Shown: positions 16,604 through 24,736 of the stretch, piece after piece | Layout: the number at the start of each line of letters is the position of its first letter | How positions within the stretch are numbered: position 1 is the first letter of the stretch | NCBI GenBank assembly: GCA_019637155.1 | Contig: JAHBWE010000011.1 | Span: forward strand, 1 to 64,000 | Reading direction: 5' to 3' | Length of the DNA: 64,000 bases | Origin: Labilithrix sp. | GTDB taxonomy: Bacteria > Myxococcota_A > Polyangia > Polyangiales > Polyangiaceae | Notes under the pieces: model-generated | Databases searched by the model: none | What the model was told of the DNA's origin: nothing | The model's input: only the letters and a program-made list of their open reading frames with translations | Made by a program: the position numbers and the translations under genes

Positions 16604-17995
16604 TCACTTCGGCAGCTCGCGCTCGGCGCGGCCGGTCTGGCCGTTCGGCAGGCCGGCCGCGCCGCCGGCGCCCAGCGTCACCGAGACGGTGAGCGCTCCC
16701 TCGATCGTCGCGTCGAGCGAGACGAACGCGATCGAGTCGCCGCCCGCCCCTCCGCCGCCACGGCCGCCGCGTCCGCCCGGCTGACCGTCCCCGCCGGGGG
16801 GTCCGCCGTCCACCATGGAGTCGTCGCTGTTCCCGTCGTTGCCGCAGTCGTTCAGCGGCGTGGCCATCGCGCACTTGGTCTCGTCGGAGACGTCTCCGCC
16901 AGGCCGGCAGTGCCCCCTCGGTTGGGGCGCGCCGGGCATACCGCGCTGACCGCCGGCCCCGCACTCGCCCGCCGCGCCGTCGCTTCCTTTGCCGCCCTTG
17001 CCGATCGTCAACGAGCCGCCCTCCAACGTGACGCTCGTGCCGACCGCGTAGAGCCCGATCGACGAGCCTCCACCTCGGCCTCCGGCTCCACCCGCGCCAC
17101 CTTCGCCGCCGGCGCCCCCGGTCCCGCCCTTGGGGATGTTGCAGGGCAGCCACTTGCAGTGCCCTTCGACCGTACTGGTGCAGGCGAAGAGCTGGGGCTC
17201 CGGTGGGGGGCCGTCGCTGCCGCGCGGCCCCTGTTGTCCTCGCTCGCCGTTGCCTGCCGTCATCGGGAGCACGCCGGTGGCGACGTAGCTCGCGAGCTCG
17301 CCACGCACGCCGTCCGCGCTGCCGGACAGGACCGCCGAGCATAGCTGGGCGCCCGTCACGCGGGGCTCGGCCCCGTCGCCGCCGTCGCCGACCTCGATCG
17401 CGACGTGACGCAGCGCGAGTCTGCCGCCGGTCGCGAAGACGCCGTAGAGCGTCTCGCCCGGCGTCGCCGTCCGCGTCGCGAGCGAGAGGAACGCGAGCTC
17501 GACGTCCGCGTTGGTGACTGTCACCGCCGCGGCGGACTCCTTCGCCGTTCGGATCTTCACGTCGTTCTTGCACGTGCGCGTCCAGGTCCCGGACGCGAGC
17601 GCCTCCCAGCCGCCGGTCAAACGCACGTCGGTCGAGAGCACGAGATCGGCCTCGTATTCGCCGGACGCGAGGTGAAGGGTGGGGCGCGTGGGCGGAGCTT
17701 CCTCGGGTTTCGTGAGCCGCAAGAGCGCGTGCGAGAGCGAGCACGGCTTCTCCTGCCGGCACTCGTCGCCGTCGCCGTTCGGCGTGACGAAGAGGTCGCC
17801 CTCGACCGGAGCGAAGTCGCGGAGGCACGACTCCTCGACCGATCCGGTCGCGCCGGTGGCGTCGTCGCCGGCGCGCGCGCCGTCCGGTGAGGCGTCCTGG
17901 TCGGTTACGACCGGCGCCGCGTCGATCGAGAGGAACGTACCGCACGCCGCGACGGCGATCGCGAGCACGAAAGATAGAGACCCCCGCCAGCGCAC
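16604..17995 (-). CDS. Gly-rich collagen-like lipoprotein with right-handed beta-helix features
   Basis: 463 residues. MRWRGSLSFVLAIAVAAC gives Cys18 of a lipobox. After an Asp/Ala-rich linker comes a domain with GDLFVTPNGDGDEC...CSLSHALLRL and LHLASGEYEADLVLS, a pattern of pectate-lyase-like or DUF1565-type beta-helix surface proteins. Two long Gly-rich stretches follow (GGTGGAGGEGGAGG near 295 and GGDGQPGGRGGRGG near 405). Many cysteines suggest an oxidised extracytoplasmic location. It is probably an outer-surface structural or adhesive protein; no enzymatic residues are evident. Confidence 0.7.
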   Translation of the reverse strand: MRWRGSLSFVLAIAVAACGTFLSIDAAPVVTDQDASPDGARAGDDATGATGSVEESCLRDFAPVEGDLFVTPNGDGDECRQEKPCSLSHALLRLTKPEEAPPTRPTLHLASGEYEADLVLSTDVRLTGGWEALASGTWTRTCKNDVKIRTAKESAAAVTVTNADVELAFLSLATRTATPGETLYGVFATGGRLALRHVAIEVGDGGDGAEPRVTGAQLCSAVLSGSADGVRGELASYVATGVLPMTAGNGERGQQGPRGSDGPPPEPQLFACTSTVEGHCKWLPCNIPKGGTGGAGGEGGAGGAGGRGGGSSIGLYAVGTSVTLEGGSLTIGKGGKGSDGAAGECGAGGQRGMPGAPQPRGHCRPGGDVSDETKCAMATPLNDCGNDGNSDDSMVDGGPPGGDGQPGGRGGRGGGGAGGDSIAFVSLDATIEGALTVSVTLGAGGAAGLPNGQTGRAERELPK

Positions 17996-18007
17996 CGCGC
18001 CATCGTA

Positions 18008-19129
18008 TCAGCCCTTCGGCTCGGGGAGGAGCCAGAGCCGCTCGCCGTGGCGGCGGCGGGCGCGGACGAACATGACGACGAGGAAGACCGCGAGCGCGAC
18101 GAAGACGACGGCAAAGGCGCGCTCGACCGAGACCGCGAGCGCTTCGCGGGCCGCCTCCTCCAGCTCCACGTCCTTCGTCGTCGGCAGCGGCTCCGCGATC
18201 TTCGGGAACAAGTAGAGCGGCGTCGCCTTGCGGTGGCGGAGCGCGAGCCAGTCCATCAGCACCGCGACGGTGATGTGGACCATGAAGCCCTGGTAGATGC
18301 TCTTCGTCTTCATCGAGAGCGAGCCGAGCGCCATGCCCGCCACGATCGCGCCGCACGCCTCGAGGTACGGCTTGCCGAAGTGGATCATGCAGTACGGCAC
18401 GCACATCGTGAAGATCGCGCCCGACCCGAAGCTCCGGCGGAGCGCGCCGAGGAAGAAGCCGCGGAAGAACATCTCGAGCGCGAAGAACTGGCCGAAGTAC
18501 ATCGCCTCCCAGACGAGGAAGTCGAACCAGCTCCGCGACGACTGCTTGTAGAACGGGTAGTAGGTCCCGAAGTCGGGCTGCTTCGCGACGACGACCATCG
18601 CCGGCAGCACCACCGCGAGGAAGAGGCCGTAGATCCAGACGTGATCGAAGAAGCCCTTCGTGCGGAACCCGAAGTCGAGGAGCGAGTCTCTCCGGAAGAC
18701 CAGCTTCCAGACGACGAACGGGAACGCGTAGCCGCCGATGCGCGTCGCCGCCCACCAGCCGAACGCGTAGAGCTCCTCGTATTTCGTGAACGCGAGGTCA
18801 GGGTGCTCGGCGTAGAGCGCGCGCAGCTTCGGCGCGAACGTCACCTCGAAGTAGGTGCGCCCGCCGTAGTAGTCCTGCATCGTGAGGACGAGCGCGACGA
18901 GCGCGAGGGCGACGAACGGACGGAGGTCCATCTTGCCTCGCGCGTGGAGCTTCGCGCGATGGAGGAGCGCCTCCTCGTCGAGCTCGCGCCACCCGCTGCG
19001 GAAGAAGAGCCACACCGCCGCGCAGACGACGACGAGGATCGGCAGCGGGAGGATCGGCTTCCACGCCTCGACGAACGCCTGGAAGCCGGTCGCGTCCTTC
19101 GCCGGGAACGCGAGGACAGGCCCGAGCAC
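18008..19129 (-). CDS. CPBP (Abi/Rce1-like) family membrane protein
   Basis: 373 residues from a GTG at 19129 that shares one base with the gltX stop (TAGTG), implying translational coupling. About eight hydrophobic segments. The CPBP motifs appear in order: FALEMFFRGFFLG (motif 1), CMIHFGKP (motif 2 His) and HITVAVLMDW (motif 3, HxxxxxxD). Motif 1 is normally EExxxR; here the first Glu is Leu (LEMFFR), so protease activity is doubtful. The C-terminus has a final helix and a basic tail. Function in the family ranges from CAAX-type proteolysis to bacteriocin self-immunity. Confidence 0.8.
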   Translation of the reverse strand: MLGPVLAFPAKDATGFQAFVEAWKPILPLPILVVVCAAVWLFFRSGWRELDEEALLHRAKLHARGKMDLRPFVALALVALVLTMQDYYGGRTYFEVTFAPKLRALYAEHPDLAFTKYEELYAFGWWAATRIGGYAFPFVVWKLVFRRDSLLDFGFRTKGFFDHVWIYGLFLAVVLPAMVVVAKQPDFGTYYPFYKQSSRSWFDFLVWEAMYFGQFFALEMFFRGFFLGALRRSFGSGAIFTMCVPYCMIHFGKPYLEACGAIVAGMALGSLSMKTKSIYQGFMVHITVAVLMDWLALRHRKATPLYLFPKIAEPLPTTKDVELEEAAREALAVSVERAFAVVFVALAVFLVVMFVRARRRHGERLWLLPEPKG

Positions 19130-20559
19130 TAGGCGTCCGAGAGCGCGGCGCCGCGCTCGAGCCGGCTCAGGGTCGAGGTGCGTCCGAGGACGTGCATCAC
19201 CTGGAAGAGGCCGGGGCTCGCGGTGCGGCCGGTGAGCGCGACGCGCGCAGGCTGGGCGACGTCCTTGATCTGGAGGCCGTCCTTCGCGAGGAACGCGTTC
19301 GTGCGCTCCTCGAGCGCGGCTTCGCTCCAGTCCTCGCCGCTCGCGAGGGCGGCGTGGAGGCCGCGGAGCTTCGGCGCCGCGTCCTTGACGAGGAACTTCG
19401 CCTTCGCCTTGTCGTCGAGGTTCGGCTCCGCGCGGAAGTAGAAGTCGAGCATGTCGGCGGCCTCGACGAACGTCTTGGCGCGATCGCGGATGGTGTAGAG
19501 TGCACGTACCACGGCGGCCTTCTCCGGCGTGAGGCCGTTCGCGGCGAGGAACGGGAGGACGCGGTCGGCGTACTCGTCGTTCGGGGTGAGCCGCTCCGTC
19601 TTGAGGTGCTCGTGGTCGATCGCGAGGAACTTCTTGTCGTCGAACTTCCCGTCGCCGCGGCCGCAGCTCTCCCACGAGAACGCGGCGACGAGCTCCTCCT
19701 TCGAGAAGACCTCCTGATCGCCGTGCGACCAGCCGAAGCGCGCGAGGTAGTTGAGGACCGCGTTCGGCGAGTAGCCCTTGTCGCGGTACTCGGTGACGCT
19801 CACCGCGCCGTGGCGCTTCGAGAGCTTCTCGCCGTTCGCGGCGAGCATCATCGGCAGGTGCGCGAACTCGGGGACCTTCGCGCCGAGCGCCTCGTAGATC
19901 AGGATCTGCGGCGGGGTGTTGATCATGTGGTCGCGCCCGCGCGCGACGAGGGTGATGCCCATAGTCACGTCGTCGACGACGGCGCCGAAGTTGTAGAGCG
20001 GGATCCCGTCCGCGCGCATGAGGACGAAGTCCTGGTTCTCGACGTTCGGGGTCACGACCTCGCCGAAGACCTTGTCGACGTAGGTGACGGAGCCCTCCGT
20101 CGGCGCCTTGAAGCGGACGACGTGGGTCTCGTCGAGGCTCTCGGTGCGGGTGCGGCAGGTGCCCGGGTACTTGAACTGCGCCTTCGGGTCCTTCTTCTTG
20201 AGCGCCTCGCGCTGCTCCGCGAGCTCCTCCTTCGTGCACCAGCACCGGAACGCGTGCCCGCTCGCGATGAGCTTCTCCGCGTGCTCCTTGTAGAGCGCGA
20301 GGCGCTCCATCTGCGTGTACGGGCCGTGCGCGCCGCCGGCGCCGGGGCCCTCGTCCCAGTCGAGGCCGAGCCACTTCATCGAGTCGAAGATGATCTGCTT
20401 GCTCTCGTCGGTGGAGCGCGCCTGATCGGTGTCCTCGATCCGGAGCACGAACGCGCCGCCGGTCTTGCGCGCCCAGAGCCAGTTGAACAGCGCCGTGCGC
20501 ACGCCGCCGATGTGGAGATAACCCGTGGGAGAAGGTGCAAAGCGCAGCCGAGGCTTCAT
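19129..20559 (-). CDS. gltX: Glutamyl-tRNA synthetase
   Basis: 476 residues, the usual length. The class I signature HIGG is in FAPSPTGYLHIGGVRTALF at the N-terminus; the KMSKS-type loop is EKLSKRHG (about 243-250). RIEDTDQARS is the conserved glutamate-binding region. It charges tRNA-Glu in the cytosol. A zinc-binding-like Cys pair CWCTKEEL is present near residue 110. Upstream by 30 nt is the DUF2752 gene; downstream a CPBP gene overlaps by one base. Confidence 0.96.
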   Translation of the reverse strand: MKPRLRFAPSPTGYLHIGGVRTALFNWLWARKTGGAFVLRIEDTDQARSTDESKQIIFDSMKWLGLDWDEGPGAGGAHGPYTQMERLALYKEHAEKLIASGHAFRCWCTKEELAEQREALKKKDPKAQFKYPGTCRTRTESLDETHVVRFKAPTEGSVTYVDKVFGEVVTPNVENQDFVLMRADGIPLYNFGAVVDDVTMGITLVARGRDHMINTPPQILIYEALGAKVPEFAHLPMMLAANGEKLSKRHGAVSVTEYRDKGYSPNAVLNYLARFGWSHGDQEVFSKEELVAAFSWESCGRGDGKFDDKKFLAIDHEHLKTERLTPNDEYADRVLPFLAANGLTPEKAAVVRALYTIRDRAKTFVEAADMLDFYFRAEPNLDDKAKAKFLVKDAAPKLRGLHAALASGEDWSEAALEERTNAFLAKDGLQIKDVAQPARVALTGRTASPGLFQVMHVLGRTSTLSRLERGAALSDA

Positions 20560-20589
20560 CGCAGCCTGCCACGAGTAGCACGAAAGCCC

Positions 20590-21012
20590 TCACACCGGGA
20601 CGGGTCCGCCGAGCGCGCCCAGGCCCCGCGCGATCCAGAGGAGGAAGACGAGCATCATCACGGCCATGAAGAGGTAGAGCGCGACGCGGCCGGCGCGCTC
20701 CTCGAGCGCGGCCCACGGCGCGCCGCGACGCCACGCGAGCGCGAGCGTCACCGCGGCGAACGCGCCTTGCGTCAGGAGGGTGGGGAGCGCGAGCGGATGC
20801 ATCGCGAGCGAAGCGCCGACGTCGCCGCGGAGGAGGAAGACGACCGCGCGCGTCATCCCGCAGCCGGGGCACGGGTGATGCGTGAGCCGCGCGGTCGGGC
20901 ACTGGAAGCCGGGGATGACGATCGGCAACGCGACGACGACCCACACCGCCGCGACGGCGAGCACGGCGAGCACGCGGCGCGAAGCCGTCACTGGCCGGGC
21001 GACCGCGTTCAT
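20590..21012 (-). CDS. DUF2752 membrane protein
   Basis: 140 residues from the ATG at 21012 (MNAVARPVTASRR); the longer frame upstream is antisense to the Gly/Ala/Pro repeats of the divergent gene. Diagnostic sequence HPCPGCGMTRAVVFLLRGD is the DUF2752 hallmark, with a two-Cys motif next to a membrane helix. Three to four hydrophobic helices (about 12-32, 72-92, 110-130). Function unknown. Start-to-start distance from the divergent DUF4190 gene is only 28 bp, so one or both promoters must overlap coding sequence. Confidence 0.82.
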   Translation of the reverse strand: MNAVARPVTASRRVLAVLAVAAVWVVVALPIVIPGFQCPTARLTHHPCPGCGMTRAVVFLLRGDVGASLAMHPLALPTLLTQGAFAAVTLALAWRRGAPWAALEERAGRVALYLFMAVMMLVFLLWIARGLGALGGPVPV

Positions 21013-21040
21013 GCTCGACTTTCGTAGCACCCCGCGAGCC

Positions 21041-21517
21041 ATGACGACGCACGATCCCGATCGACCCGCGCCCCCCGCCGGCGGCTTCGGCGACCCCGGC
21101 GCCATGCCTGGAGCGCCCGGAGCACCGAGCGCGAGCCCGTTCGGCGCGCCGGGGGCGAGCCCGCTCGGCGCACCGGGGACGAGCCCGTTTGGCGCACCGG
21201 GGGCGAGCCCGCTCGGCGCCCCCGCGAGCTCGTTCGGCTGGATGCCGGTCGCGCCGGCGCCGGCGCGCAATGCGATGGCGACGAGCGCGCTCGTCGTCGG
21301 GGTCGTCGCGGTCCCGTGTTACGCGCTCTGCGGGCCGGTGGGCTTGCCGCTCGCGCTCGCCGCGCTCGTGCTCGGGGTGATGGGGCTGAAGCAGGCGAAC
21401 CGCCATCCGGGGACGCCCGGTCGCGGTCACGCGATCGCCGGGATCGCCGTGAGCGGCCTCCTCTTGCTGCTGACGCTCGGGGTTGGCCTCACGTACTGGT
21501 ACCTGCGCGTGCGCTGA
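21041..21517 (+). CDS. DUF4190 membrane protein with octapeptide repeats
   Basis: 158 residues from the ATG at 21041. The N-terminal 65 residues are Gly/Ala/Pro-rich and hold four tandem octapeptides of the form SP(F/L)GAPG(A/T). The rest matches DUF4190: MATSALVVGVVAVPCYALCG, PLALAALVLGVMGLKQAN, then GRGHAIAGIAVSGLLLLLTL, giving two hairpin-like membrane segments and a third helix. The Pro-rich cytosolic tail plus membrane anchor is common in this family, whose function is unknown. It ends 3 bp before the convergent lipoprotein stop. Confidence 0.8.
   Translation: MTTHDPDRPAPPAGGFGDPGAMPGAPGAPSASPFGAPGASPLGAPGTSPFGAPGASPLGAPASSFGWMPVAPAPARNAMATSALVVGVVAVPCYALCGPVGLPLALAALVLGVMGLKQANRHPGTPGRGHAIAGIAVSGLLLLLTLGVGLTYWYLRVR
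21138..21233 (+). repeat. In-frame 24-bp tandem repeats
   Basis: About four copies of a 24-bp unit (AGCCCG-x-x-x-GGCGC-x-CCGGGG-x-CG) encode SP(F/L)GAPG(A/T). The unit keeps the reading frame, so copy number can vary by slippage without breaking the protein. Confidence 0.6.
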
Positions 21518-21520
21518 CGA

Positions 21521-22033
21521 TCACCAGCGGTTGCACGTGCGCGACGCGAGGACGGGGCTCACGAACGTGTCGCATTTCACCTTCACGCTCGCGAGCATCC
21601 ACTCGACGCTCTGCCTCGAGCGCTCGAACGCGTCGCGCGCGCCGCCGGCCTCGACGACGAAGAGCCGCCCCTGCGCGGGGAAGACGCTGACCCAGTAGAT
21701 GTACGGCTTGCCGTCCTCGTCGTGCCCGAGCTCGAGGCGCTTGCCCTTCGTGCCGTCGCGCGACGACACGTCCTTCGTCGCGAGGAGCGCGTACCCGTTC
21801 ACGTCGCGCAGCTGCAGCGTGAGCGCCTGCGCCCAGAAATCGAGGTCGCCGCGCTCTTCGTCGTCGATGACACGCACGGCGACGACGACGCCCTCCGGCG
21901 TGGTCGCGCGGTACTCGTAGCCGTACGCGTGCTGCTCGTCGAGCGGCACGAAGCCCGGCGCGGTGCTGACCTTGAACGGCCGCCCACACGCCGTGAGCGC
22001 GAGGAGCGTGAGGAGGAAGAAGACCTTCTTCAT
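21521..22033 (-). CDS. Lipoprotein, unknown function, coupled to the DUF4349 gene
   Basis: 170 residues from the ATG at 22033, which overlaps the stop of the upstream DUF4349 gene by one base (TGATG). MKKVFFLLTLLALTAC is a strong lipoprotein signal (Cys16). The mature domain is beta-rich with VVVAVRVIDDEERGDLDFW, KRLELGHDEDGKPYIYWV and a final FERSRQSVEWMLASVKV helix, ending with two Cys (KVKCDTF, RTCNRW). The overlap implies co-translation with DUF4349; both are predicted to sit in the periplasm. Confidence 0.75.
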   Translation of the reverse strand: MKKVFFLLTLLALTACGRPFKVSTAPGFVPLDEQHAYGYEYRATTPEGVVVAVRVIDDEERGDLDFWAQALTLQLRDVNGYALLATKDVSSRDGTKGKRLELGHDEDGKPYIYWVSVFPAQGRLFVVEAGGARDAFERSRQSVEWMLASVKVKCDTFVSPVLASRTCNRW

Positions 22034-22896
22034 CACTTGTCCTCGCTGAGCTGGAGGAGCGTCGGGAGGTTGAGCCCGCTCAACCAACCGAAGGGGAGGC
22101 GCGGCCGTTGCGTCGTCATCGTGTTGCCGCGCGGCTCGAAGGCCACGGTGATGGTGGAAAACGCTATTTTGTCGTTCAAGAGCTTGAGGCGTCCTTCGAG
22201 GCGCTCGAGCTCCTCGGTGATGCGATGCAGCTCCTTCTCGATCTCGAGCGCCTCCTTCACGTTCGCCCGCGTGAGGAGGGCGGTGAGCTGCTGCTGCATC
22301 GCGCGCGCGTTCTTGATCCGGATCTCGAGGTCCACGTGCTCGTCGGTCACGTCCTGGGCCGCGATGTCGCGATGGAGGACGTCGCCGATCGTGTCGACCG
22401 CGGCGACGGCCTGCTCGAAGCGCTGCCGCGGCACGCGGATCGTGATCTCGCGGTCCTTCTTCATCGAGAGGTAGCCGCCGCTGTCCTTCGCGATGCGCTC
22501 GACGGCGGAGATCCCCTGGTCGACCTGGTAGACCGCCATCACGAAGCGCGCGGTGTAGATGACGTACGCGCGCGTCGCGTCCTTCGCGTCCTTCGGCGCC
22601 TCGGTCCTCGCCTTCGCCGGCTGCGCGGCGCCGCTCGGCGGCTGAGGCGCGGGCGTCCCCGGGGGAGGCGGCGGCGCGTTGGTGTCCGTCTTCGCGTACG
22701 CCTCCTCCGCCGCGTCGACCTCGCGGTCGCGCGTCGACGCGACGGTCGATTCGCTCGTGGCGTTGTTGGGCGCGCCGGCCCAGCCCCGGCCGCCGCTGGG
22801 GCTCGTCGGCGCTTCGGCCGCCCTGTCGGCGCCGCCGCAGCCGGCGAGGTGAGCGAGGATGATGCTCGCGCTGAGCGCGAACGCGATCGTGCGCAT
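22033..22896 (-). CDS. DUF4349 lipoprotein
   Basis: 287 residues from the ATG at 22896. Lipobox IILAHLAGC places Cys20. A Ser/Pro/Ala-rich linker (about 25-95) precedes the DUF4349 domain: YTARFVMAVYQVDQGI, SGGYLSMKKDREITIRVP, FEQAVAAVDTIGDVLHRDI, then a long coiled coil (LTALLTRANVKEALEIEKEL...EELERLEGRL) and SFSTITVAF-like strands. The family is predicted to be envelope-associated; no catalytic motif. It lies 41 nt downstream of pit and one base overlaps the next lipoprotein. Confidence 0.82.
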   Translation of the reverse strand: MRTIAFALSASIILAHLAGCGGADRAAEAPTSPSGGRGWAGAPNNATSESTVASTRDREVDAAEEAYAKTDTNAPPPPPGTPAPQPPSGAAQPAKARTEAPKDAKDATRAYVIYTARFVMAVYQVDQGISAVERIAKDSGGYLSMKKDREITIRVPRQRFEQAVAAVDTIGDVLHRDIAAQDVTDEHVDLEIRIKNARAMQQQLTALLTRANVKEALEIEKELHRITEELERLEGRLKLLNDKIAFSTITVAFEPRGNTMTTQRPRLPFGWLSGLNLPTLLQLSEDK

Positions 22897-22937
22897 GGGT
22901 GCCTCCAGCCGTCCCCAACGGGCCGGCGGCGCCGAGC

Positions 22938-23948
22938 TTACACCGGGACGCCGATCGCGCGGAGGACGAGGAGCGCGAGCGCGGAGACCGCCGCCGCCGC
23001 GGGCACGGTGAAGATCCACGCCCAGACGATGCGCCCCGCGACGCGCCAGCGGATCGCGGAGAACCGCTGCACCGTGCCGACGCCGACGATCGCGCCCGTG
23101 ATCGTGTGGGTGGTCGAGACCGGGATGCCGAGCACCGTCGCCATGAAGAGCGTGCTCGCGCCGGCCGTCTCCGCCGAGAAGCCGCCGACCGGCGCGAGCT
23201 TCGTGATGCCCATGCCCATCGTCTTCACGATGCGCCAGCCGCCCGAGAGCGTGCCCGCGCCCATCGCCGCGTGGCAGACGAGGACGACCCAGAACGGCAC
23301 GTGCTGCTCCGCGCCCGTCGGCGCCGCGCCGAGGTGACCCGACGCGATGAGCGCGGCGACGATGATGCCCATCGTCTTCTGCGCGTCGTTGCCGCCGTGG
23401 CCGAGCGAGTAGAGCGCGGCGGAGACGAGCTGCGCGCGGCGGAAGAGGCGATCGACCGAGCCCGGCGACTTGCGCCCGAACAGCAGCATCACGAGCCGCA
23501 TGTACCCGAGGCCGAGGAGGAGCCCGAGGACCGGCGCGATGACGATGAAGACGAGGGTCTTCGCGAAGAAGGTGTAGTCGAGGACGCCGAAGCCGCCCTT
23601 CATGATCGCGGCGCCGGCGAGGCCGCCGAGGAGCGCGTGCGACGACGACGTCGGCAACCCCCACCACCAGGTGAGGAGGCCCCAGATCACGGCGCCGACG
23701 AGGCCCGCGCCGACGAGCCCGATCGACACGACGGCGGGATCGACGCCGCGCGCGATGTTGCCCGCGATGTGCGTGCTGAAGACGAGGAACGCGATGAAGT
23801 TGAAGAACGCGGCCCACACCACCGCCTGGCCCGGCGTGAGGACGCGGGTCGAGACCACGGTCGCGATGCTGTTCGCCGCGTCGTGGAACCCGTTGATGAA
23901 GTCGAACGTGAGCGCGAGCGCGATGATGACGACGAGGCCGGCGATCAT
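22938..23948 (-). CDS. pit: PiT-family inorganic phosphate transporter
   Basis: 336 residues from the ATG at 23948, overlapping the stop of the DUF47 gene by 4 bp (ATGA). About ten membrane helices. The two inverted PiT signature repeats are visible: FDFINGFHDAANSIATVVST at the N-terminus and LGHGGNDAQKTMGIIV in the middle, plus PTSSSHALLGG and PVSTTHTITGA. These proteins move phosphate (as metal-phosphate) with protons or sodium across the inner membrane. Pairing with DUF47 is the standard low-affinity phosphate module. Confidence 0.92.
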   Translation of the reverse strand: MIAGLVVIIALALTFDFINGFHDAANSIATVVSTRVLTPGQAVVWAAFFNFIAFLVFSTHIAGNIARGVDPAVVSIGLVGAGLVGAVIWGLLTWWWGLPTSSSHALLGGLAGAAIMKGGFGVLDYTFFAKTLVFIVIAPVLGLLLGLGYMRLVMLLFGRKSPGSVDRLFRRAQLVSAALYSLGHGGNDAQKTMGIIVAALIASGHLGAAPTGAEQHVPFWVVLVCHAAMGAGTLSGGWRIVKTMGMGITKLAPVGGFSAETAGASTLFMATVLGIPVSTTHTITGAIVGVGTVQRFSAIRWRVAGRIVWAWIFTVPAAAAVSALALLVLRAIGVPV

Positions 23949-24628
23949 GCGTACTCGAGGGCGATCCCCTGGATGAGGGTGGCGACGTCCTGGCAGCGAT
24001 CGACCGCGCTCTCGAGGCTGTCGAAGATCTCGCGCCACTTCATGACCATGAGCGGCTCGCTCCCCTCCGCGAAGAGCGTCGCGAGCGCGCGGCGGTAGAC
24101 CTTGTCCGCCTCACTCTCGAGGCGGAAGACGTCCTCGCAGAGGCTGAGCATCTCCTGCGCCTTCTTCGGGTTCTTGAGGAAGCCGAGCGCGGCGCTGACC
24201 TTCTTGCAGGTCTGGACGAGCACGTCCGCGAGCTCCTTCGCCTCGCGCGGCGCGACCCGGACGTCGAAGAGCACGATGCGGTCCGCGACCGCCTCGATGT
24301 AGTCGAGGACGTTGTCGAGCTCGACGATGAGGGAGTGGATGTCGTTGCGATCGAGCGGCGTGATCCAGTTCTCGCGGAGGCGCCGGATCGTCGCGCGCTC
24401 GATCGTGTCGCCCTGCGTCTCGAGCTCCTTCACCTTCTTCGAGAGCGCCCGCGTCTCGTCGTCGACCTTGGCCCGCTCGTCCTGCGAGTACGGCGACCGC
24501 TCCGGCGCGTGGGCGGGATCCATCCGCGCGAACATCTTCACGAGGATCTCGGCGGCCTCCTCGCTCTTCTGGGCCAGCTCGCAGAAGGCGTCGAAGTACA
24601 CCGCGTCCTTGGTGGCGGAGCCGAACAT
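23945..24628 (-). CDS. DUF47 / PhoU-like phosphate transport accessory protein
   Basis: 227 residues from the ATG at 24628 (MFGSATKDAVYFDAF); the extra 30 upstream codons look non-coding. The all-helical sequence with ALSKKVKELETQGDTIERATIRRL, FITPLDR-type ENWITPLDRNDIHSLI and LDNVLDYIEAVADRI matches DUF47, a PhoU-related fold that binds metal clusters. It is the usual companion of PiT transporters, probably modulating uptake. Its stop overlaps the pit start by 4 bp, so expression is coupled. Confidence 0.9.
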   Translation of the reverse strand: MFGSATKDAVYFDAFCELAQKSEEAAEILVKMFARMDPAHAPERSPYSQDERAKVDDETRALSKKVKELETQGDTIERATIRRLRENWITPLDRNDIHSLIVELDNVLDYIEAVADRIVLFDVRVAPREAKELADVLVQTCKKVSAALGFLKNPKKAQEMLSLCEDVFRLESEADKVYRRALATLFAEGSEPLMVMKWREIFDSLESAVDRCQDVATLIQGIALEYA

Positions 24629-24698
24629 GTGCGTGCCGAGGCTATCAGCCGCCTTGCGACGGTCACGTGAACACGCTATCTGCGGCATCCATTCAGCC

Positions 24699-24716
24699 GC
24701 ACGAGTGATCTCGTGC
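24699..24716 (+). promoter_or_regulatory. 18-bp inverted repeat just upstream of a ribosome binding site
   Basis: Arms GCACGAG and CTCGTGC flank the loop TGAT. The element ends 7 nt before the AAGGAGA Shine-Dalgarno sequence (24724-24730) of the histone-like gene. It could be an operator or a leader hairpin controlling access to that site. Confidence 0.4.
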
Positions 24717-24736
24717 ACCTTTCAAGGAGAACCGTC

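Noticed and set aside
13628..17344. A 1238-codon open frame on the plus strand
   Set aside because: It runs antisense across pncB-adjacent, propeller, lipoprotein and transglycosylase genes, has Arg-rich composition and no domain; the minus-strand genes have clear signals and motifs.
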